Source: Duganella dendranthematis
GTDB taxonomy: Bacteria; Pseudomonadota; Gammaproteobacteria; Burkholderiales; Burkholderiaceae_D
Assembly: GCF_012849375.1 (NCBI RefSeq)
Contig: NZ_CP051684.1
Coordinates: forward strand, 5,394,001-5,458,000
Reading direction: 5' to 3'
DNA length: 64,000 bases
A model generated the notes under the pieces. The model was not told the origin of the DNA. It ran no database searches and worked only from the letters and a program-made list of their open reading frames with translations. Of the stretch, positions 8,399-15,689 are shown piece by piece. Within the stretch, counting starts at the first letter, position 1. Every line of letters starts with the position of its first letter. The translations under genes were made by a program, and so were the position numbers.

Positions 8399-9822
8399 TA
8401 TTGTGCACTCCCATTGGTGGAAATCTGGTCCGGCACGGCCGACAGCGGCCGGCTCGGCGTGTGGGCCTGGCCGGGACCGCCGGTAGCGGCATGCGCGGCG
8501 TCGTAGCGCGCCGGGCCGCTGCGCATCAGACGGAAGATGTAGGTAATCGCCACGCCGAACACAAACGCATACACCACGATGAACAGGCCGAGCGACAGCG
8601 CCAGCGTGCCCACCGCATGGGCGGAGACCGCATCCTTGGTGCGCAGCAGGCCGTACACCACCCACGGCTGGCGGCCGATTTCAGTGGTGTACCAGCCGGC
8701 CAGAATGGCGATCAGGCCGGCCGGTCCCATCACCGTGGTTGCGCGTAGCAGCCACGGCGATGAATACATGGCATGGCGATGGCGCTGCCATGCGGCCCAC
8801 AATGCCAGCCCAATCATCGCCATGCCCAGCCCCACCATCGCACGAAAGGTGAAGAAGATGATGGTGGCGTCAGGCCTATCTTCCTTGGGGAAGTCCTTCA
8901 GGCCTTTGATCTGGCCGCCCCAGGTATGGGTCAGGATCCAGCTGCCCATGCGCGGAATGGCGATCTGGAAGTGGTTGGTTTCGTTTTCCATGTCGGGAAT
9001 GGCGAACACGATCAGCGGCAGCGGCTCGTCGCCCTGGTTTTGCCAGTGGCCTTCCACGCCGGCGATCTTGGCCGGCTGGTGTTCCAGCGTGTTGATGCCG
9101 TGGGCGTCGCCCAGCAGCGCTTGCAGCGGCGCGGTCACCAGCAGCATCCACATCGCCATCGAGAACATGGTGCGCACCGCCGGTATATCGTTCTTGCGCA
9201 GCAGGTGCCAGGCGCCGACGGCGGCCACCACCATTGCGGTCGCGAGGAAGGCGCCCACGCTCATGTGCAGCAGGCGGAACGGGAACGATGGGTTGAAGAT
9301 CACTTCCAGCCAGTCGGCCGGCACCAGCACGCCGTTTTCGATGGCGTAGCCCCGCGGTGTCTGCATGAAGCTGTTGGAGGCGAGGATCCAGGTGGTGGAA
9401 ATCAGCGTGCCGATCGCCACCATGACGCTGGCGAAGCAGTGCAGGGCGGGGCCGACGCGGTTCCAGCCGAACAGCATCACGCCGAGGAAACCGGCTTCGA
9501 GGAAGAACGCGGTCAGCACTTCATCGGTCAGCAGCGGTCCGGTGATGCCGCCGGCGAACTGCGAGAAAAAGTTCCAGTTGGTGCCGAACTGGTACGCCAG
9601 CACGATGCCGGACACCACGCCGATGCCGAAGTTGACGGCGAAGATTTTCAGCCAGAAATGGTATAAATCGCTGTACACCTCGCGCTTGGTGCGTAGCCAG
9701 CACAGTTCCAGCACCGCCAGGTAGCTGGCCAGACCGATCGACAGGGCCGGAAAAATGATGTGGAAGGAGACCGTGAAGCCGAACTGTATGCGGGCCAAGT
9801 CCAGGGCCGTAAAACCTGACAT
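8398..9822 (-). CDS. cydA: Cytochrome d ubiquinol oxidase subunit I
   Basis: The 474-residue haem-bearing subunit oxidises ubiquinol and reduces oxygen to water. The N-terminus MSGFTALDLARIQFGFTVSFH carries the conserved helix I His, GFLGVMLFGWNRVGP follows, and GWYTTEIGRQPWVVYGLLRT is near the end. The Q-loop region appears short, as in the cyanide-insensitive (CioA) branch. The start at 9822 has a good GGGAG site. The 395 bases upstream (to 10217) hold no clear Anr/Fnr half-sites that I can see. It heads an operon cydA-cydB-DUF2474-dsbA-like-monooxygenase. Confidence 0.96.
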   Translation of the reverse strand: MSGFTALDLARIQFGFTVSFHIIFPALSIGLASYLAVLELCWLRTKREVYSDLYHFWLKIFAVNFGIGVVSGIVLAYQFGTNWNFFSQFAGGITGPLLTDEVLTAFFLEAGFLGVMLFGWNRVGPALHCFASVMVAIGTLISTTWILASNSFMQTPRGYAIENGVLVPADWLEVIFNPSFPFRLLHMSVGAFLATAMVVAAVGAWHLLRKNDIPAVRTMFSMAMWMLLVTAPLQALLGDAHGINTLEHQPAKIAGVEGHWQNQGDEPLPLIVFAIPDMENETNHFQIAIPRMGSWILTHTWGGQIKGLKDFPKEDRPDATIIFFTFRAMVGLGMAMIGLALWAAWQRHRHAMYSSPWLLRATTVMGPAGLIAILAGWYTTEIGRQPWVVYGLLRTKDAVSAHAVGTLALSLGLFIVVYAFVFGVAITYIFRLMRSGPARYDAAHAATGGPGQAHTPSRPLSAVPDQISTNGSAQ

Positions 9823-10217
9823 AAGTATTCTCCCAATGCGCCGTGCCGGCATGAGCGGCGACGTCGCCGTTGATGGATGTCGGGCGGCGGGCGTCTGTTA
9901 CGCCCTGCCGCACGATCAACTGCCATCATAGAGACGGATGCTGCGTTGCGATATTCGCATAGGGGAGGCGCGGTGCTATGTCCTTTGGCGAGTCCGGCGC
10001 TCCCCAGGCTCAGGGGGCGCGACCCGCTGCGGCAGACATAGGCCATTCGGTGGTGGAGTCCATCGCCTGACCGGGCTAGACTACAGCCCGGTCAGACAAT
10101 CAAGGTTCGCAGAAGCATGCAGTCTACGCAATCATCGCGGTCAGCGTCGGCGTCATGAGCGCGTTTCTGCGCTGCGCGGCGGATCTTTCCACATCGGTAC
10201 TACAAGGAGCAACAAGC
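9823..10217. other. Intergenic region between divergent cydA and old yellow enzyme genes
   Basis: This 395-base non-coding stretch must hold the promoters of both divergent units. I found no convincing sigma70 pair and no Fnr/Anr palindrome. The only strong structure is the 29-base inverted repeat listed separately. The short open frames inside lack any recognisable protein character. Confidence 0.6.
10067..10095. repeat. Perfect 11-bp inverted repeat with 7-base loop
   Basis: CTGACCGGGCT at 10067-10077 is exactly complementary to AGCCCGGTCAG at 10085-10095, with AGACTAC between. There is no T-run on either side, so it is a poor intrinsic terminator. It may be an operator or RNA hairpin between the cyd operon and the old yellow enzyme gene. 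Confidence 0.7.
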
Positions 10218-11321
10218 ATGGCCCATCCAAAACTCTTTACGCCGCTGCAGATTCGCGGTCTCACGCTGGAAAACCGCATCGTTATCGCGCCGATGTGCCA
10301 ATACTCGGCGGTCGATGGTTGCATGAACGACTGGCACCAGATGCACCTCGGCCAGCTGGCGCAATCGGGCGCCGCGCTGCTGACCATCGAAGCGACGGCG
10401 GTGCTGGCGGAAGGCCGCATCAGCGACGGCGACGTTGGCCTGTATGACGACGCCACCACGTTTGCCATGGGCAGTGTGATCGAATCGGTGCGGCGCTGGT
10501 CGAACATGCCGGTTGGCGTGCAGTTGAGCCATGCCGGGCGGAAGGCCTCGGTGCGCGCGCCGTGGCTGGGTGGCTTGCAGGTGCCACCGGGCCACCCGGG
10601 CGGCTGGCAGACGATGGCGCCGTCCGCCGTGGCATGGCGTGGCGACTATGTGCCGCCGGTCGCGCTGGATAAGCACGGTCTGCGGGAAGTGCGCGAAGCC
10701 TTTGTGGCCGCCGCGCGCCGGGCCGCCGATATCGGCATCGACCTGATCCAGCTGCACGGCGCGCATGGCTATTTGCTGCACCAGTTCCTGTCGCCGCTGT
10801 CCAACCACCGCACGGATGAATACGGCGGCTCGCTGGAGAACCGCGTGCGCTTCCCGCTGGAAGTGTTTGAGGCGGTGCGCGAGGTGTTTCCGGCCGAGCG
10901 TCCGGTCAGCATGCGCATTTCCGGCACCGACTGGGTGGAAGGCGGCTTCGACATCGAGCAGGCGCAGGTGTTTTCGCAGTTGCTGGAAGCGCGTGGCGTC
11001 GATGCGATCCACGTGTCCAGTGGTGGCCTGCATCCAAGCCAACAGATTCCGGTCGGGCCGAGCTACCAGGTGCCGCTGGCGCGCGCGGTGCGCAGCGTGG
11101 TGAATGTGCCGGTGGTGGCGGTCGGCCTGATTACCGAGCCGGCCCAGGCCGAAGCGATCATCGCCACCGGCGACGCCGACTTGATCGCCCTGGCCCGCAC
11201 CGTGCTGTACGACCCGCGCTGGCCGTGGCATGCGGCCGCCGAGTTGGGCGGCCATGTGCGGGCGGCGAATCAGTACCAGCGTTGCCAGCCCGAGCAGTAT
11301 CCACACCTGTTCCGCAGCTAA
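10218..11321 (+). CDS. NADH:flavin oxidoreductase, old yellow enzyme family (YqjM/NamA-like)
   Basis: The 367-residue FMN-dependent ene-reductase has a TIM-barrel fold. Visible family features are LFTPLQIRGLTLENRIVIAPMCQYSA at the start, HLGQLAQSGAALLTIEATAV, the substrate-binding HGAHGYLLHQFLSPLSN segment, TDEYGGSLENR, and the FMN phosphate region near the end (TGDADLIALARTVLYDPRWPW). CQYSA places it in the YqjM-like class whose Cys tunes the flavin. The ATG at 10218 is preceded by AAGGAG; an upstream frame from 10155 adds a leader not found in the family. It stands as a single gene. Confidence 0.93.
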   Translation: MAHPKLFTPLQIRGLTLENRIVIAPMCQYSAVDGCMNDWHQMHLGQLAQSGAALLTIEATAVLAEGRISDGDVGLYDDATTFAMGSVIESVRRWSNMPVGVQLSHAGRKASVRAPWLGGLQVPPGHPGGWQTMAPSAVAWRGDYVPPVALDKHGLREVREAFVAAARRAADIGIDLIQLHGAHGYLLHQFLSPLSNHRTDEYGGSLENRVRFPLEVFEAVREVFPAERPVSMRISGTDWVEGGFDIEQAQVFSQLLEARGVDAIHVSSGGLHPSQQIPVGPSYQVPLARAVRSVVNVPVVAVGLITEPAQAEAIIATGDADLIALARTVLYDPRWPWHAAAELGGHVRAANQYQRCQPEQYPHLFRS

Positions 11322-11479
11322 TTGCAGCCCTCGTCGCGGGCCACCGCATCCGCATCGCCGGCCGACAGGCCGGTCGCGCAGAAGTTTCATGTGTGTTCCA
11401 ATAAACGTTGCTCATGAAAGGATATAATCAAAAGCTTATGCCGTCGGTTCGGCTCTTTTTCTTCTGATTCTTTACATCT

Positions 11480-12229
11480 ATGCCCACTCGGCCCCGGTTT
11501 TTGTTCCCTTTGCGGTACTTGTTGATCATGCTGACCGCGATCGGACTGCTGCCGTTGGCGCTGCTGGGGGCGTGGGGTATCCATACCGCCAGCGGATACC
11601 AGCAGCGCGAGCAGGAACGGCTGATGCTGGACCTGGCGCGCGCGGTCTCCAGCGCTGTCGATGCTGAACTGGACGGCGTGGTGTCGACGCTGACCGGCCT
11701 CGGTCATTCTCCTGCGCTGCAGGACGGCGACCTGCGGGCCTTCTATCAGGTGGCGACCACCCAGGTCAAAGCGCAACCGGACTGGGTGGGCATCATCTTG
11801 ACCGATGGCGCCGGCAAAATCCTGTTTCGTACCATGGACGACTACGGCGCGCCGACCGGGGCGATCGTCGATCCGGACAGTCTGCGCGCGGCGCTGTCGT
11901 CGCAACGGCCGGTCGCCGGCCGCATCGCCCGGGGCGTGCGCGGCCGTGCTGCGTTTCCTGTGCGGGTGCCGGTAACCGCCGCCGACGGCAAGCTGTACAC
12001 CCTGACGGCGGTGATACGCCCGGACCGCATGTCGCGGCTGGTGGAGCGCCAGCAGGCGCCCGGCGGCGCGATTACCGCGATCCGCGATGGCGCGCTGGCG
12101 GTGGTGGCACGCTCGCAGAACCAGGAAAGTTCGGTCGGGCTGGCGCCCAGCCCATCGCTGGTGCAGTTGATGCGCGCGCACGGCGAGGAAGGGGTCGGTC
12201 TCGCCAGTACCCGCGAGGGCAGGATATGA
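11480..12229 (+). CDS. N-terminal sensor half of a split hybrid histidine kinase
   Basis: This 249-residue frame encodes a first membrane helix (about 10-30) and a periplasmic sensor of the Cache type (helical VSSAVDAELDGVVSTLTGLG, then beta-strands around VGIILTDGAGKILFRT). It stops at TGA 12227-12229 just where the last strand of the sensor and the second membrane helix should follow. Those are encoded in the next frame, which begins with an ATGA overlap. One extra base near 12219-12225 (restoring REGRDMTAAY) would join both halves into a single 726-residue kinase. As the sequence stands, this half has no output domain. TATAAT at 11423-11428 is a possible -10 element. Confidence 0.75.
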   Translation: MPTRPRFLFPLRYLLIMLTAIGLLPLALLGAWGIHTASGYQQREQERLMLDLARAVSSAVDAELDGVVSTLTGLGHSPALQDGDLRAFYQVATTQVKAQPDWVGIILTDGAGKILFRTMDDYGAPTGAIVDPDSLRAALSSQRPVAGRIARGVRGRAAFPVRVPVTAADGKLYTLTAVIRPDRMSRLVERQQAPGGAITAIRDGALAVVARSQNQESSVGLAPSPSLVQLMRAHGEEGVGLASTREGRI

Positions 12230-13659
12230 CGGCCGCTTATACCACCAACTCGCACTATGGCTGGGCGGCGGTGGTGGCGCGGCCGGTCGGCCAGGGGCAC
12301 GATGCGGCGTTCCAGAGTCTGGGCATGTACGGCGCCGGCATTCTGGTCTCGCTGCTGCTGTGTTTCGGCCTGGCGTCGCTGCTGTCGCGCCGCATCGTGT
12401 CCGCCATTGAGGGCCTGCAGGCCGGCGCTGCGGCGCTTGCCTCCGGCGCGCCGCTGGTGATAGCGCCATCATCGATTACCGAGATCGTCGACATCGGCAA
12501 GGGGCTGGAACAGGCCGAACGGCAGCGCAGCGCCCGGGAACGCGAACGCACGTCGCTGCTCGATTCGCTCAACCTGGCGCTGGACGAAGCGCGTCAGGCC
12601 GGCCGCGCCAAGGATGAATTCCTGGCGGTGCTGGGCCATGAGCTGCGCAATCCGTTGAGTCCCATCGTCACTTCGCTCGATCTGCTCGACCGCCGCGATG
12701 AACCGGCCAGCCGCAAGGAGCGGGGCATGATGCGGCGCCAGGTCAGCCATTTGCGCCGGTTGGTCGATGACCTGCTGGACGTCTCGCGCATCACCTCCGG
12801 CAAATTCGAGATCGACGCCCAGCCGGTGAATCTGGCCGAGGTGGTGCGGCACGCGGTGGCGGCGGCGCCGGAACAATCGCTATCACTGTCGGCGCCGGAG
12901 TCGCTGTGGGTGCAGGGCGATGACAGCCGCCTGACGCAGGTGCTGAATAATCTGCTGTCCAACGCCGCGCGCTTTGGCAGCACCGCAACCGAAGTGACGC
13001 TGTCCAAGGACGGCGACAACGCGCGGCTGGTGGTCACCGATAACGGCATCGGCATGAGCGCCGAATTGCTGGCGCGCGTGTTCGAACCGTTCCAGCAGGC
13101 GCCGCAATCGCTGGCGCGGCGTACTGGCGGCCTGGGTCTCGGCCTGGCTATCGTGCGCAAGATCGTCGCGCTGCATGGCGGCCAGGTGACGGCCAGCAGC
13201 GATGGCGCCGGGAAGGGCAGCCGCTTTGAAGTGACGCTGCCGCTGGTGGCCGCGCCAGTGAACGCGCCTTCGCCGGCACATGCCAGTGGCCCCGGCGGTC
13301 TGCGCGTGCTGCTGGTGGACGATAACATCGACGCCGCCGCCACTGGCGCGGCGCTGCTGGAGCTGATGGGCCATCAAGTCCGCGTGGCGCACAACGGCGC
13401 CGGCGCACTGGAAGCGCTGCGGCAGCAGATGCCGGAGGTAGCGATTCTCGATATCGGCCTGCCCGACATGGACGGTTACGCGCTGGCGCGCGCGATGCGC
13501 CAGCAGGCCGCCGGCACGCCGGTGCGGCTGGTGGCGTTGACTGGCTACGGTCAGAAAGAAGACGTGGAGCGCGCCTACGCGGCCAACTTCGACCTGCATC
13601 TGACCAAACCGGCCACGCTGGCGGACCTGCAACGCGCCACTGCGCCGATAGCGTCGTAG
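12226..13659 (+). CDS. C-terminal half of a split hybrid histidine kinase (TM2-HisKA-HATPase-REC)
   Basis: This 477-residue part begins with the last sensor strand (SHYGWAAVVARPVG), a membrane helix (about 33-55), a HAMP-like linker, HisKA with phospho-acceptor His in LAVLGHELRNPLSPI, HATPase with NNLLSNAARF, DNGIGMS and GGLGLGLAIVRKIV, and a C-terminal receiver (LLVDDNIDAAATG; acceptor Asp in AILDIGLPDMDG; Lys in LTKPATL). The architecture matches the second hybrid kinase at 28385-30592. The ATG overlaps the stop of the sensor half, so it could be made by coupled translation, but it would lack its sensor. It is most likely one gene with a one-base deletion. Confidence 0.85.
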   Translation: MTAAYTTNSHYGWAAVVARPVGQGHDAAFQSLGMYGAGILVSLLLCFGLASLLSRRIVSAIEGLQAGAAALASGAPLVIAPSSITEIVDIGKGLEQAERQRSARERERTSLLDSLNLALDEARQAGRAKDEFLAVLGHELRNPLSPIVTSLDLLDRRDEPASRKERGMMRRQVSHLRRLVDDLLDVSRITSGKFEIDAQPVNLAEVVRHAVAAAPEQSLSLSAPESLWVQGDDSRLTQVLNNLLSNAARFGSTATEVTLSKDGDNARLVVTDNGIGMSAELLARVFEPFQQAPQSLARRTGGLGLGLAIVRKIVALHGGQVTASSDGAGKGSRFEVTLPLVAAPVNAPSPAHASGPGGLRVLLVDDNIDAAATGAALLELMGHQVRVAHNGAGALEALRQQMPEVAILDIGLPDMDGYALARAMRQQAAGTPVRLVALTGYGQKEDVERAYAANFDLHLTKPATLADLQRATAPIAS

Positions 13660-13668
13660 TGGCTTAGC

Positions 13669-15663
13669 CTATTTCACCAGCGTCCAGATGAAGCGTACCC
13701 CGTCCTTGCCATCTGGTGCTGGACCGGGGCTGTCGGCCTTCACCGCGCCATTTTGCGGATCGATGCGTAAATAGCGGTTGGTCGCCAGCGACATCAAGAT
13801 CAACTCACCGGTCGGCGTCTCCATCCACTGGAAGCTTTGCGCCACACCCGGCCGCACCTGCTGGAACGACACGCTGCTATCCGCCGCCACCGTCACATAA
13901 CTCGGGCCGGATTGCAGGGCGGCGCGGCCATAGCCCATGTCCACCACCGTTAGCGGCGTTTGCAAACCGGCGCTGGAACCAAGGCGGATCTGCTGGCCAT
14001 AAGGGATAGGCCGCATCAAGCCACGCGGATTGGGCTGCGCGATGTCGATACTGGCGAAATCCGCCATGCCGCCATTCTGGTTGCCGGTGTTGTAGGCGAA
14101 CAGCGCGTAGCGCACGCCCTGGAACGTCGTCAGCTGGAAGATCATGGTGAATTCGTCGCCGATCGGCCGGTAGTTCTCGCCGTCGAGCGAATAGCTGAAG
14201 CGCGCCTTCTCGGTCAGGAAGTCGCAGTCAGCGCGCAGCCAGACCTTGCTGGCATTGAGGGGGACGCGGGTACTCATGTTGCGCGCCTGGTCAAATAACA
14301 CTAGCGAGAGCTTGTTTTGCTTCTTTTCCACGCCCATCGTGGCGTAGGGCAGGTTAAGCAGGCCGAGTCCGGCGACATCGTTCTCCAGCAGGCGCGCCGC
14401 GTCCAATGCCACCGTGGGCGAGGACTGCGGGCCGATGGCGCGCTGGGTCAGCGTGTTGCGCGCTTCCCAGAACGACGACGCCGGCAGCGCATGCAGCCGC
14501 AGGAAGCCGGGACGTTCGGTCAGCGACCATTTGTCGTCCACCGGCGCGTGGTTCCATTGCCAGATAGGCTTGAGCGTGGCGTCGGCAAAATCGTCACTGC
14601 GCGTAAACGGCGTCCTGACCTGCTGCGGCTCCGCCACGCGCGGCTTGATCCAGGTGCGCGGATTGCGTCCCAGGTTGCCCGGCAGGCCGAAATATGGCCA
14701 GCCATCCTGCCACGTTACCGGCGCAAGACTGAGCAGGCGGCCGACCGAGTTATAGTCCATCATCGAGAAGCCCCACCATTCGCCGGCCTCGGTCACCACA
14801 ATACCGCCCTGGTGCATGGCCGTGATGTCGCGCGCGGCGGGATTGGGCGGCGTAACTTCAAACGGATACTGCTTGTTCTTCAAACGATAGCCGCCCACCA
14901 TGCCGAAGCCTTCGTCCTTGCTGATCGCCTGATTGACTTCATACGGTCCAAATACGCGGTTTGCGCGCGCGGCTGGCATGCGGAAGCCGCCGGCGTAGTT
15001 GGAACTCAGGATGTAATAGCGGCCGGCGATCTTGTACAGGTGCGCGCCTTCGCCCATGCCGTCGGTCTTCGAGAACAGCACCTGTTCGGTGTCCGGCACG
15101 ATGTCCAGCAGGTCATCGGTGAGCTGGGCGATGTGCAGGTCCTGATGGCCCCAGACAGCATAAGCCTTGCCGTCATCGTCAAACAACACCGACAGGTCGT
15201 GCAGGCTGCGCTTCATCTCCCAGTGTGCCCACGGTCCACGCGGATTGATGGCGGAGTAAATCTGCGTGGCGCGTCCATTGACGTTGGTGAAGATGTAGAA
15301 CACGCCGTTGCGATAACGCAGGCTTGGCGCCCAGATGCCCTGGCCGTAGATGTTCTTGCCGTCTTCGAGGCGGTAGGCAGGGCCGAAGTCCAGCCGGTCG
15401 GCCGCATAGCCGAGGAACTCCCAGTTCACCAGATCCTTGGAGCGCAGCACCGGCAGGCCGGGCATGGCGTGCATGGTGGTGCCGGTGAGGTAGAACCAGT
15501 CGTTGACCCGGATGATGTCCGGGTCGGAGAACTCGTCGTAGAACAGGGGATTGGTGAAGGTGCCGTTGCCGTTATCCGGCGTCCAGGTGCGGGGCGCCGG
15601 CTGTGCATGGGCGGTGAGCGACAGCGCCGCCAACAGCAGCGCTGCATACATGGCTTTCTTCAT
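13669..15663 (-). CDS. Glycoside hydrolase family 43 (beta-xylosidase/arabinofuranosidase type)
   Basis: The 664-residue protein is exported (signal peptide ending AHAQPAP). The five-bladed GH43 propeller spans about 35-330. General base Asp is in NPLFYDEFSDPDIIRV, the pKa-tuning Asp is in LHDLSVLFDDDGKAYAVWG, and the general acid Glu is in DGMGEGAHLYK. A second beta-sandwich domain of the beta-xylosidase C-terminal type (about 355-540) follows, then a smaller C-terminal region of about 110 residues, possibly carbohydrate-binding. It lies 26 bases downstream of the GH2 gene in the same operon, so both should act on the same plant hemicellulose side chains, under the divergent LacI-type regulator. 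Confidence 0.92.
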   Translation of the reverse strand: MKKAMYAALLLAALSLTAHAQPAPRTWTPDNGNGTFTNPLFYDEFSDPDIIRVNDWFYLTGTTMHAMPGLPVLRSKDLVNWEFLGYAADRLDFGPAYRLEDGKNIYGQGIWAPSLRYRNGVFYIFTNVNGRATQIYSAINPRGPWAHWEMKRSLHDLSVLFDDDGKAYAVWGHQDLHIAQLTDDLLDIVPDTEQVLFSKTDGMGEGAHLYKIAGRYYILSSNYAGGFRMPAARANRVFGPYEVNQAISKDEGFGMVGGYRLKNKQYPFEVTPPNPAARDITAMHQGGIVVTEAGEWWGFSMMDYNSVGRLLSLAPVTWQDGWPYFGLPGNLGRNPRTWIKPRVAEPQQVRTPFTRSDDFADATLKPIWQWNHAPVDDKWSLTERPGFLRLHALPASSFWEARNTLTQRAIGPQSSPTVALDAARLLENDVAGLGLLNLPYATMGVEKKQNKLSLVLFDQARNMSTRVPLNASKVWLRADCDFLTEKARFSYSLDGENYRPIGDEFTMIFQLTTFQGVRYALFAYNTGNQNGGMADFASIDIAQPNPRGLMRPIPYGQQIRLGSSAGLQTPLTVVDMGYGRAALQSGPSYVTVAADSSVSFQQVRPGVAQSFQWMETPTGELILMSLATNRYLRIDPQNGAVKADSPGPAPDGKDGVRFIWTLVK

Positions 15664-15689
15664 CGATTCCCCGGTTGGTTATTTATTTG

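Noticed and set aside
11431..11470. GCCG...CGGC followed by a T-run upstream of the split kinase, considered as a terminator
   Set aside because: The stem is only four base pairs, too weak to call.
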